Origin: Candidatus Heimdallarchaeota archaeon
GTDB taxonomy: Archaea > Asgardarchaeota > Heimdallarchaeia > Heimdallarchaeales > Kariarchaeaceae
Assembly (NCBI GenBank): GCA_026702845.1
Contig: JADCLS010000001.1
Coordinates: 558,001 to 622,000, forward strand
Direction: 5' to 3'
DNA: 64,000 bases
The notes beneath the pieces were generated by a model, which saw nothing but the letters and a program-made list of their open reading frames with translations, was not told the DNA's origin and did no database searches. Position 1 is the first letter of the stretch. The number at the start of each line of letters is the position of its first letter. The position numbers were made by a program, and so were the translations under genes. Positions 56,495 through 64,000 of this stretch are shown here, piece by piece.

Positions 56495-57184
56495 TCAATT
56501 CACCATCTTATCAATGAGTTTGACTGCCTCAACTGCACTAGACGCGTATCCATCAGCACCTATTGCCTCCGCCCATTTATGATTCACAGGTGCACCACCT
56601 ACCAGAATCCGTACATCAAGCCCCTCTACTTTTACTTGTTCAATAATTTCTTTTTGTACAGACATAGTAGTTGTAAGCAAGGCCGAAAGACATAGGAATT
56701 GGGCGTTTGTCTCTTTTATTTTTTCAATAAACAGCTCAGTAGGAGTGTCATTACCGAGATCATGTACATTGTAACCAGAAGCAGTGAGTAATGATCCAAC
56801 AAGTGTTTTACCAATGTCGTGAATATCTCCCTTCACAGTGCCTATTACGATCACAGTTTGTTTGCTACTCTTTTCAGAAGCCACTAGGAGAGGTTGTAAT
56901 GTTTCCATACTTTCCTTCATTATTTCTGCCCCAAGCATCAGTTCAGGTAGAAAATATTCACCTTCTTCAAAGAGATCACCAACTCTTCGTATACCTGGTG
57001 CTAAGCCATTTTCAATTATCTCATTAACTTGATATTGATCTATACATCTCTGAAGTAGTGAAGTGACCTTATCATCATCCAAATCAACAAGGGCTTGTTG
57101 TAGCTGTTCTAGTATATCCACTGATTGGGGGAATTTTTTATCAATTTCAAATCTTTGCTTATTCAGTTGAACAGGAATGAACAA
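56495..57184 (-). CDS. Corrinoid (cobalamin-binding) protein, MtbC/MttC/MetH type
   Basis: The protein is 229 residues. A helical cap (ILEQLQQALVDLDDDKVTSLLQRCIDQ, GIRRVGDLFEEGEYFLPELMLGAEIM) precedes the Rossmann B12 domain with GDIHDIGKTLVGSLL, whose His supplies the lower axial cobalt ligand, and LCLSALLTTTM and VGGAPVN. It shuttles methyl groups between the MttB-like donor enzyme and the homocysteine methyltransferase. The start is TTG at 57184; a GTG at 57121 would fit the cap start equally well. It is the first gene of the operon. Confidence 0.85.
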   Translation of the reverse strand: MFIPVQLNKQRFEIDKKFPQSVDILEQLQQALVDLDDDKVTSLLQRCIDQYQVNEIIENGLAPGIRRVGDLFEEGEYFLPELMLGAEIMKESMETLQPLLVASEKSSKQTVIVIGTVKGDIHDIGKTLVGSLLTASGYNVHDLGNDTPTELFIEKIKETNAQFLCLSALLTTTMSVQKEIIEQVKVEGLDVRILVGGAPVNHKWAEAIGADGYASSAVEAVKLIDKMVN

Positions 57185-57203
57185 TATTTAACTGAAAATT
57201 AAT

Positions 57204-58319
57204 TTATGAAAATGAAAGTAAGATAAGTTCCTCTTTTTTCTTGCGTAACTCTCTTTGCAATGGTTCGAGAGTGGCCTGCAACTGTGAAATTCTTAAAGAG
57301 ATGGAAGTAATCTGATCTGAAATTTTGATAGTTCCAGAATTTATCTCAGACAGAGTACTATTAATTGCTTTATGATTAGCAAAATCTGAGAAAATATTAT
57401 TAAAAAATAGATTTTTTGATTTAAGATCTACTGATACGTTGGGAAGGTTGATGTCTTTAATACCTTTTAGTAATCTTCGAGCCTCATTCAGACTCGCATT
57501 CCCATCTCTGGCTTTTCTTCGACTTTGTGATTGATTAGAATTGATTAGTAGATCCTTTGAGAAGCGGTTGAAATCCTCAAAAAATGATGGAGCTGCAGCT
57601 GCACTTGCAGTTTGAAGATCCGCTGAAGATGCTGCATAGGCATTTCTTGCCTTAAGGAGGTGTGAATTTGCCCAGGATAATTTTCTTATCATTTCACTGA
57701 TTGGTTTAATTTGCTCCTCCAAATCATTGATGTGTTGTTTCAATGCATCTATCTCAGGTGATGATTTATCAGTTGACATTTCTTGTAAAGTGCTATTGAT
57801 ATCATTCTTATACTCGATAAACATGATATGAATTGACTTTATTTGATCCAGCTGTGTTTTAGCAATTGATAGTTGAGTTTCTATCTCTTTTAGATCCTCC
57901 TCAAATTCATACAACTCGCTCAAAGCATTATAATATAATTCTTTTTTGATTTTGCTCGAATCAGTATCCCCTTTCAATTTTTTGGTGATAGAAGAAAGGC
58001 TGATTTTATTAGATCGATCCAAATCAAGTTTTGATTTCTTTACCTGCATCTGTAGTCGATCATGCATAGACTGCTTAGCTTTTAATGCATTATTAAATTG
58101 CTTAGCTCTCTCTATCTGTTCATTGAATATATCCTCAGTATCCTCGAAGAAATTGATAATTTCTGAGATTGTATGCATGTCTTCTTTGGAAGTTACATTT
58201 TTTTTGTGAAAATCATCTTTACGTGTGTTTAATTTTTCAATTTTGTAATTGAACCCACATTGATAACAAAAATTCGCATTCTCTTCCACTGATGTTGAAC
58301 ATTCTGGACAATTCTGCAC
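57204..58319 (-). CDS. Zinc-ribbon plus coiled-coil protein
   Basis: The protein is 371 residues. The N-terminal zinc ribbon is CPECSTSVEENANFCYQCG (residues 4-22). The remaining sequence is heptad-rich coiled coil, notably at about 55-125, 130-215 and 325-370. It has no signal peptide. It may be a scaffolding protein. The function is unknown and there is no operon partner. Confidence 0.7.
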   Translation of the reverse strand: MQNCPECSTSVEENANFCYQCGFNYKIEKLNTRKDDFHKKNVTSKEDMHTISEIINFFEDTEDIFNEQIERAKQFNNALKAKQSMHDRLQMQVKKSKLDLDRSNKISLSSITKKLKGDTDSSKIKKELYYNALSELYEFEEDLKEIETQLSIAKTQLDQIKSIHIMFIEYKNDINSTLQEMSTDKSSPEIDALKQHINDLEEQIKPISEMIRKLSWANSHLLKARNAYAASSADLQTASAAAAPSFFEDFNRFSKDLLINSNQSQSRRKARDGNASLNEARRLLKGIKDINLPNVSVDLKSKNLFFNNIFSDFANHKAINSTLSEINSGTIKISDQITSISLRISQLQATLEPLQRELRKKKEELILLSFS

Positions 58320-58413
58320 AATATTAGACGATTATTATTATTAAAAAAGGTAACTAGGATTTGTTGGTCATTAATTACGATAAATAAGTCGATATGGTGC
58401 AGTTAATGATGAT

Positions 58414-59694
58414 TTAGGTATCTGAGTGAATGACTCTTCTATTATACACCAGTAAACCAATGCCTAACCAAATTATTGAGAATAGTGAAAGCATCATTAT
58501 GGGATAAAGTAACTCAGTAAGTGGTGTATTGAATAGGAAAATTCTCTGCAAAGATTGTACAGAATGATAGCTAGGGATGACATCCCAGACTTTGAGATTG
58601 ATAGATTTGATCAGATAAGATTCTGGTAAAGGTACAAAACTACCTGATAGAAAGCCTAGTGGTGCTGCGAGGATGGATGTGATAGAAGCAGCATCCTTTT
58701 GTGTTTTGGCAAATGATGCCACGATTAAACCAAGGCCCGTGACATTTACATTAGTTATCTGCAGAATTAACAGAGATCTAAACCAGGCATCGATTGTTAG
58801 ATGTACATCATTCAGTATCAGGAATCCAGTTGCAATCACCATTTGAATAAATACCACTACTATCTGTACTATAATAACTGCAAGAAATAGTTGCCAGCTG
58901 GGCATCATGGACATCTTAATTCTATTAATAGTACCCTTCTCCTTCTCATCAGCAAGTATTGAGGCCACATTTACCATATTCATTAGAACTATGAAAACGA
59001 CGAACCCTGCTGCGAAGTATTGATAATCTGATACTGATACTCCGAGATTGATGTGTTGAAAAGTTAAATCGCCATCATAGAGTAACTCCTCAAAGACATC
59101 TACCCCATATATCCCCTCAACAAAACTACTGAACGCATTATTAAATATTGAAAAAGAGACTTGGTAATTGCTACTTGTGACATCCCCAAGAACTGTTATA
59201 GATGTATTCCCACCTGATCTCGGAAGTTCTCCTGCATATACCCCATTTTCTGCTCGATAATGAGTATTAAACGTCGCCATGGTTACTTCTGTGAAATTAT
59301 CTGGGATGATAAATGCCATCAGGATACTCTGATCCTGCAAATCCTCTATTAACGCTGCTCGTGTATCATATGCAATGAATTCCAGCTTAATACTGCTAGC
59401 TGAATCTGTTAAAGCACTCATATTCGAGCTCATAGTATTGATAAAGAGCGTTCCAAGGTTTTTTGGATTTTCCTTCAAGTCGTAAGATAGAGGTAGATAA
59501 GAATAATATTCAATATCTAGGCCTAGATCCTGATTGATATAACCATAATAGATAATATTCTCGCCAGACATCGGAGCAAAAATAATTCCGAAGAAGCCTA
59601 AGAAGAGGATTGGAGTTCCAATGATCACTGCAATTCTTCCTTTATTCCTCAGCAATTGTTTAACAGTTTTTAGTAATACTTGACCAAACATCAT
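58414..59694 (-). CDS. ABC-2 exporter permease (second subunit, second locus)
   Basis: The protein is 426 residues from the ATG at 59694, which has AGGAGG 5 bases upstream overlapping the stop codon of the previous gene. The longer frame to 59760 lies inside that gene. One N-terminal helix (IAVIIGTPILFLGFFGIIF), an extracellular domain and C-terminal helices with ADEKEKGTINRIKMSMMPSWQLFLAVI follow the ABC-2 pattern. It is the third gene of the operon. Confidence 0.85.
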   Translation of the reverse strand: MMFGQVLLKTVKQLLRNKGRIAVIIGTPILFLGFFGIIFAPMSGENIIYYGYINQDLGLDIEYYSYLPLSYDLKENPKNLGTLFINTMSSNMSALTDSASSIKLEFIAYDTRAALIEDLQDQSILMAFIIPDNFTEVTMATFNTHYRAENGVYAGELPRSGGNTSITVLGDVTSSNYQVSFSIFNNAFSSFVEGIYGVDVFEELLYDGDLTFQHINLGVSVSDYQYFAAGFVVFIVLMNMVNVASILADEKEKGTINRIKMSMMPSWQLFLAVIIVQIVVVFIQMVIATGFLILNDVHLTIDAWFRSLLILQITNVNVTGLGLIVASFAKTQKDAASITSILAAPLGFLSGSFVPLPESYLIKSINLKVWDVIPSYHSVQSLQRIFLFNTPLTELLYPIMMLSLFSIIWLGIGLLVYNRRVIHSDT

Positions 59695-59698
59695 TATT

Positions 59699-59704
59699 CC
59701 TCCT
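59699..59704 (-). promoter_or_regulatory. Ribosome binding site AGGAGG
   Basis: AGGAGG on the minus strand, 4 bases before the ATG at 59694, decides the start of the second permease and overlaps the TAG of the first. Confidence 0.7.
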
Positions 59705-61001
59705 ATTTTTCTCCTACAAATCTTCTTTTGCTGAAGACAAAGATACCTAAGATCATCCAAATCAATCCCATTGAGTTGAGCAAGATGAGATCGCCAGTTA
59801 AGTCATTTAACGGTGTATCAAAGAGTAAGATCTGTCTTATAGCATTATTTGCATGCGTCCAAGGTAAAATATCCCAGATGAGTAGATGAGGTGACCCACT
59901 TGTGAAGGTCATAACATCTTTTGCTATTATGAAATCTGGCATAGGCATGAATGAGCCTGATGCAAAACCAACTACAGCACTGGTACTACCAATTGATGAT
60001 CCCGCAGAATCAGATGAGTTGAAAAATGCTGCAGCTGTGAATATCAATCCAAATACCCCCATTGCTAGCATTAGCAATACCCAGAAGGCATTGATCATAG
60101 ATCCAACTGGATCAAATCCAAAAATATACTTGGCTGCAAGTAGCAGTAAACCAGCTTGGACCATCATAATGGCAAAACTGAATAATGTAAAGGCCAGCAG
60201 ATACATTCTAGGTGATACTAGCGATATCTTATATCGACTCATGAGATCTTTCTCTTCATCTATGAGTAATAGAGCAGAAAAATATGAAGCAGACATGATG
60301 GTTGAGAAAACAAAGATTCCCGGAGCAATATATGCAAATAATGAGAATTCTTCATCTTCAGGAAGTATTGATTCTTGCAGAATAGTCACCTGTCCACTGT
60401 TGTAATAATCTCCAATCTCAATCCGTTCAATGAAGGTATTAATGATAGATTGTATAATGCTATTAGCTATCACAAATGAAGTGGATCGTTCATCCCCATA
60501 GATCTCAAAGCTAGCATTAACATTATCCACTCCTGGAATGACGAAACCATTTTCAAGAAGAATATTGTTATTGATAAGGTTGAGAACACTCAAAGAGAAA
60601 TTCTCAGGGATAATAAGTACAAGAGAAACTTCACCTTCTGCAATGAAATCCTCTATTTCAGGTTCGGTTAGATTTACTCGATTAAAGATATACTGTGTTT
60701 CATTATCCTCCTGATCATATTCTGCAGAAAAGAGAATATCAGTCAAATTCTTTCCCACTCCATCATCAAGCCAGTTCTGTGGGAATCCAGATCCATTGAG
60801 GACATTATACACTGATTCTGGTACTCCTTGGTCATGATTGAAAACTGCTATGCTATAGGAGTTTGTACCAGTGAAATTAACTCCACCAAATGCGATGTTG
60901 AATATGGTAAGGAAAAATATGGGAAAAATGAAAACCAGACCAACGCTGATCTTATTTCTTCTAAATTCCTTGGAAAATTTTCCCACGATGTGCCAGAACA
61001 T
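59703..61001 (-). CDS. ABC-2 exporter permease (first subunit, second locus)
   Basis: The protein is 432 residues. The topology is like its neighbour: helix ISVGLVFIFPIFFLTIFNIAF, extracellular domain with N-x-T sites, then helices with IDEEKDLMSRYKISLVSPRMYLLAF and AGSSIGSTSAVVGFASGSFMPMPDF. It starts 4 bases after the ATPase gene. It probably pairs with the 58414-59694 permease; the substrate is unknown. Confidence 0.85.
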   Translation of the reverse strand: MFWHIVGKFSKEFRRNKISVGLVFIFPIFFLTIFNIAFGGVNFTGTNSYSIAVFNHDQGVPESVYNVLNGSGFPQNWLDDGVGKNLTDILFSAEYDQEDNETQYIFNRVNLTEPEIEDFIAEGEVSLVLIIPENFSLSVLNLINNNILLENGFVIPGVDNVNASFEIYGDERSTSFVIANSIIQSIINTFIERIEIGDYYNSGQVTILQESILPEDEEFSLFAYIAPGIFVFSTIMSASYFSALLLIDEEKDLMSRYKISLVSPRMYLLAFTLFSFAIMMVQAGLLLLAAKYIFGFDPVGSMINAFWVLLMLAMGVFGLIFTAAAFFNSSDSAGSSIGSTSAVVGFASGSFMPMPDFIIAKDVMTFTSGSPHLLIWDILPWTHANNAIRQILLFDTPLNDLTGDLILLNSMGLIWMILGIFVFSKRRFVGEK

Positions 61002-61005
61002 TTAC

Positions 61006-61962
61006 TCACTCCCTCAAATTCCTACCGGTGAGGTGAAGGAAGACGTCCTCCAGAGTAGTTTTTCTGATCTTCATATCTGTCACTTCCAATCCTTCAATTG
61101 CTTCGATCCGATTGAGAATACTAGCCAGTTTTTTAGGTGCATTTAACGTTCTTACAAGAAGAGTTGAGTTTAGCAGTTGAACATGTTCCAAACCCTCGAA
61201 GTTTTCTAATCGTTCCAAGGCCTCATCTAGCAGGTCTTCTTGGTTGATATGGATTTCAATGAGATCACCTTCACCAATGGAATTTTTCAGATTATCAGGA
61301 GTATCTGTTACCAGAATTTTACCTGCATCAATAATTGCCACTACATCTGATAATCTATCTGCTTCTTCCATGAAGTGGGTGGTGAGAATGACCGTTTTTC
61401 CCTTCACTCTAGTTAAATCCTGGATAAATTCCCAAACCAATGTACGAGATTGTGGATCCAATCCTGGAGTGGGCTCATCACAGACAACAATTGAAGGTTC
61501 ATGTACAAGGGCCATAATTACATTTAATCTTCGCTTCAAGCCGCCTGATAATTTCTTTGCTAATACTTTACGTTTCTCTTCAAGGTGTATTTCCTTGATC
61601 AATTTGTCAATTCGCTCTTTTGCTTCATCTTTGGGGACTTTGTAAATAGATGCCACAAATTCAAGGTTTTCCTGTACAGTAAGATCTTCCCAGATAACAA
61701 TATCTTGCGGAATCAATCCTAGCATATTTTTTATTTTCTGATTATCAGATGATTTATTGGGATCCTTGCCATCTATGATGATTTTACCTGCATTGGGAAC
61801 CAATAGGCCAGTAAGCATTTTCAAACTGGTGGTTTTTCCTGCTCCGTTGGGGCCTAGAAATCCAAATACTTTTCCTTTAGGAATTTTCAGGGATATACCA
61901 TCCACAGCAATGAAATCATCAAATTTCTTAGTTAAGTTTTCTGCTTCAATTATGGCACTCAT
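61006..61962 (-). CDS. ABC transporter ATPase (DrrA/NodI type)
   Basis: The protein is 318 residues from the ATG at 61962; a TTG at 61992 would add 10 residues. Walker A is GPNGAGKTT, the Q-loop is LIPQD, the signature is LSGGLKRR, Walker B is IVVCDEPTPGLDPQ and the switch His is in LTTHFMEEA. The C-terminal extension of about 80 residues (IEIHINQEDLLDEALERLE, TLEDVFLHLTG) is typical of drug-resistance exporters. It is the first gene of the operon. A TATA-like AGATATATAG is at about 61995-62004. Confidence 0.9.
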   Translation of the reverse strand: MSAIIEAENLTKKFDDFIAVDGISLKIPKGKVFGFLGPNGAGKTTSLKMLTGLLVPNAGKIIIDGKDPNKSSDNQKIKNMLGLIPQDIVIWEDLTVQENLEFVASIYKVPKDEAKERIDKLIKEIHLEEKRKVLAKKLSGGLKRRLNVIMALVHEPSIVVCDEPTPGLDPQSRTLVWEFIQDLTRVKGKTVILTTHFMEEADRLSDVVAIIDAGKILVTDTPDNLKNSIGEGDLIEIHINQEDLLDEALERLENFEGLEHVQLLNSTLLVRTLNAPKKLASILNRIEAIEGLEVTDMKIRKTTLEDVFLHLTGRNLRE

Positions 61963-62005
61963 ATTATTTCTAAAAGGCAAGGCACAATCCAATCTATATA
62001 TCTAT

Positions 62006-62013
62006 GTACGTAC
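62006..62013. promoter_or_regulatory. Short palindrome GTACGTAC before the exporter TATA box
   Basis: A perfect 8-base palindrome lies immediately upstream of the TATA-like element of the second exporter operon. It might be an operator half-turn, but it is too short to be sure, and the ATTYAG-type sites of the first exporter are absent here. Confidence 0.25.
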
Positions 62014-62050
62014 CTAGACAAAATTTGAGAAAAATACAAAATTTACATTT

Positions 62051-62902
62051 CTATGTTTGACTATCTGATTGAGATCGAGATTCAAGTATAGCAATCCTCT
62101 CCTCGACATCTTGCAATAATTCTGGTTCTTCTAGCATTTTCAACAGCATTAGATTTTCAATTGAATTGATTTGATATATTGCTGTTCCTCTAACAAGTAA
62201 ACTGGGATCTTTTCTTGCCACATCCATCAGAAAATCCTCATCATTGATTAACTCAAGGCATTTAATCTTAGTGTGCGCATATTCTGCATTGTTTAAGATA
62301 TATTTTATTAATTCTTGATTTGAAACTCTTTCCAATATCTCCTCAATAATGTTATAGTCTCCCAAGACTGATGCTATTTGAACCAGCTTGTTATGGTCCT
62401 CAATCATTCTAGCAGCTGCAGCTCTTACTTCCGTATCTTGAGCTTTAACTGCCAAGTTAAACAAGTTATCTTCATTTAAATTTACAAATTTGACTTTTGC
62501 CATAATCACCTTACGGACCCTAAAATCTGTCTCTTTGACTAGTAATCCCGCAAAAAATTCATCATAGATGGCAGGAAGTCTCTCGACAGCTTTTCTCCTA
62601 AGATGCCAAGAATCATCTTCAGATGCAATTTCTTTTAAAATCTGACGTTGCCAGTTTGCAAGTCTTTCGATTGCAGCTTGTCTAACATTACTATCATTAT
62701 CATTTTTAGCTATAATTGCTAGTAACTCCTGATCATCAATTTTCCTCACTGCAACATGACGGATATCTGGATCTAACGCAGTTACAACAGCCTCTTTGAG
62801 CAATCCTTGATCTTCAAGATTGCATATTGCGTTATATCTCTCCCCCCAATCTGCACCTTCGTTAATGGAAAGTTTGTATAATTCATCAGCTGTCGATACC
62901 AT
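62051..62902 (-). CDS. HEAT-repeat protein
   Basis: The protein is 283 residues of repeated helix pairs of about 30 residues (IAKNDNDSNVRQAAIERLANW, IASEDDSWHLRRKAVERLP, LVKETDFRVRKVIMAKV, AVKAQDTEVRAAAARMI). The D-x-x-VR-x-x-A signature is that of HEAT/PBS-lyase-like repeats. No catalytic motif is visible, so a protein-binding role is likely. It starts 124 bases upstream of the next plus-strand promoter. Confidence 0.75.
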   Translation of the reverse strand: MVSTADELYKLSINEGADWGERYNAICNLEDQGLLKEAVVTALDPDIRHVAVRKIDDQELLAIIAKNDNDSNVRQAAIERLANWQRQILKEIASEDDSWHLRRKAVERLPAIYDEFFAGLLVKETDFRVRKVIMAKVKFVNLNEDNLFNLAVKAQDTEVRAAAARMIEDHNKLVQIASVLGDYNIIEEILERVSNQELIKYILNNAEYAHTKIKCLELINDEDFLMDVARKDPSLLVRGTAIYQINSIENLMLLKMLEEPELLQDVEERIAILESRSQSDSQT

Positions 62903-63084
62903 GCATACTCATTATAATTTGTAGTTTAAGATTAAAAAAATATCCCTTATTGAGATCTATAAAAGAGAGATAAAACATATTCTCTAATTCTAAAATTTCT
63001 TTTATTTTTGATACTCTCTGCTTTCTTACTTAATTAATTCCCATGATACACAATTTATTTAAACAGGATCATTTATTGATACTT

Positions 63085-63639
63085 ATGTTACTTTGGAAGA
63101 ATATTGTGCCTGGCATGAAACCTCCACAAAATGTATATGCACTCATTGAGTGTCCGAAAGGAACGAGAAATAAGTATGAAATATCCAAAAATGCCAATGT
63201 TATACTGTTAGATCGAGTACTACATTCATCAGTTAGTTATCCACATGATTACGGTTTAATTCCTGGAACATATGCTGATGATAATGATCCCCTCGATATT
63301 CTAGTACTTATTTCTCATCCTACTTTTCCCATGACATTAGTTGAGGCAAAACCGATTGGAATATTGCTTATGGAGGATGAAATGGGTTTGGATGAAAAAG
63401 TTCTTGCGGTTGCTACTCATGATCCAATATTCAAGGAGTATGAAGACATTGTGCAGATTCCCCATCATTTTCTCGATGAGATTCAGGAATTTTTCAGAAC
63501 GTATAAGAATCTTGAAGAAGAAAAATATGCTGAGGTCAAGGAATGGAGGGGTAGAGACTATGCATATATGGTAATTGAGAAATCGATAGAGAATTTCAAG
63601 AAGAAATTTGGCGATATAGCCACTATTAAGCCAGAATAA
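63085..63639 (+). CDS. ppa: Family I inorganic pyrophosphatase
   Basis: The protein is 184 residues. It hydrolyses PPi to two phosphates in the cytosol. Motifs are YALIECPKGTRNKYEI, SYPHDYGLIPGT, the metal-binding DDNDPLDILVL and YADVK-like EEEKYAEVKEWRG. The ATG at 63085 is chosen over 63043 because the family starts near WKNIxPG, and because a TATA-like ATTTATTTAAAC lies about 25 bases upstream. It is convergent with the TPR gene. Confidence 0.9.
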   Translation: MLLWKNIVPGMKPPQNVYALIECPKGTRNKYEISKNANVILLDRVLHSSVSYPHDYGLIPGTYADDNDPLDILVLISHPTFPMTLVEAKPIGILLMEDEMGLDEKVLAVATHDPIFKEYEDIVQIPHHFLDEIQEFFRTYKNLEEEKYAEVKEWRGRDYAYMVIEKSIENFKKKFGDIATIKPE

Positions 63640-63640
63640 T

Positions 63641-64000
63641 TTATTTTTCACGAATTAGTTCAATAAGCTTTGCAGTTATATTGTACGGATCTAGTTCTAA
63701 CACCCGTTCTGCCAGCTCTAATGCTCTCTTATGATCTCCCATGTCATCATACAACGATGCTAATTCAGATAATGCATCTACAAAATCCGGATCAAGCATT
63801 AGAGCCATTTCAAAATGAGCCTTCGCCATTTCGAGATCATTTAACTCTACAAGTGCCATCGCCTTATAGGTGAGATAGGCTGGATGATCAGGTTTAATTT
63901 TTAGAGCCATATCATAATAAATGACTGCATCATGATATTTACCTAGGCAGATGCAACTTGCACCCATATTATTCAATGTTATTGTTCCCTGAGGCTCGAT
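63641..64000 (-). CDS. TPR-repeat protein, C-terminal part (runs off the window)
   Basis: The frame is open from the window edge to the stop at 63641, giving about 119 residues. At least three tetratricopeptide repeats are visible: NNMGASCICLGKYHDAVIYYDMALKIKPDHP, YKAMALVELNDLEMAKAHFEMALMLDPDF, and LASLYDDMGDHKRALELAERVLELDPY. The frame continues upstream of the first internal start-like codon (IEPQGTITL), so the real start lies outside the window. Confidence 0.8.
   Translation of the reverse strand: MEPQGTITLNNMGASCICLGKYHDAVIYYDMALKIKPDHPAYLTYKAMALVELNDLEMAKAHFEMALMLDPDFVDALSELASLYDDMGDHKRALELAERVLELDPYNITAKLIELIREK

Overview
This window is AT-rich chromosomal DNA from an archaeon. Most genes sit 0-15 bases behind the expected start site of a TATA-like box, so they look leaderless. 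Internal operon genes instead use GGTGA or AGGAGG ribosome binding sites. The content is archaeal: tRNA 2'-phosphotransferase KptA, an AK6-type kinase, many winged-helix (wHTH) regulators, secreted proteins with a C-terminal anchor, ABC-2 exporters and a split corrinoid methyltransferase operon. A degenerate Ras-like GTPase, an isolated homogentisate dioxygenase and a giant one-pass surface protein point to an Asgard (Heimdallarchaeia-like) lineage. That placement is inference. No rRNA, tRNA, CRISPR array or recognisable insertion sequence was seen.

Layout. Positions 1-5.6 kb hold a partial secreted-protein gene, a gene-poor stretch with decayed coding traces, and a nuclease cassette: a wHTH protein, an AAA ATPase fused to a PD-(D/E)XK domain, and a NucS-like nuclease. 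The cassette ends directly on a fragment of a pyruvate:ferredoxin oxidoreductase beta subunit. From 5.7 to 9.4 kb lies an oxidoreductase/membrane-protein operon divergent from its wHTH regulator, then another small wHTH gene. From 9.7 to 26.6 kb are mostly single housekeeping or accessory genes: alpha/beta hydrolase, pseudo-GTPase, HAD phosphatase, homogentisate dioxygenase, a DUF2178/Xre/CPBP operon, MarR, GNAT, an alkyltransferase-like protein, KptA, metallophosphoesterase, a degenerate prolyl-tRNA synthetase, a wHTH-BtrH-like fusion and a peroxiredoxin. From 26.9 to 31.2 kb an ABC-2 exporter operon is divergent from a second regulator homologous to the one near 8.5 kb.

Positions 31.8-46.05 kb are one gene of 4,745 codons. 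It encodes a signal peptide, a SBBP beta-propeller, a long array of Ig-like repeats (11 units of exactly 255 nt, later 6 of exactly 252 nt), one transmembrane helix, and a cytosolic part of about 1,180 residues with a duplicated domain and an octad-repeat helix. From 46 to 53.4 kb are an ACT-domain protein, a hemerythrin, secreted proteins, an AK6 kinase, a YkgJ protein, an AlkD-like protein and a secreted GH13 amylase. From 53.7 to 57.2 kb is a four-gene methyl-transfer operon (corrinoid protein, homocysteine methyltransferase, MetH-type activation protein, MttB-like protein). The window ends with a zinc-ribbon coiled-coil protein, a second ABC-2 exporter operon, a HEAT-repeat protein, inorganic pyrophosphatase and a partial TPR gene.

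The strongest regulatory signal is a shared palindrome, ATTYAG-N6-CTRAAT. It occurs five times, only in the two intergenic regions that flank the two paralogous regulators, and overlaps the predicted start sites. The strongest candidates for undescribed biology are the giant surface/cytosol protein, the nuclease cassette, the prolyl-tRNA synthetase relic with an intact editing domain, and the split methionine-synthase-like operon that carries an MttB-type methyl donor enzyme.
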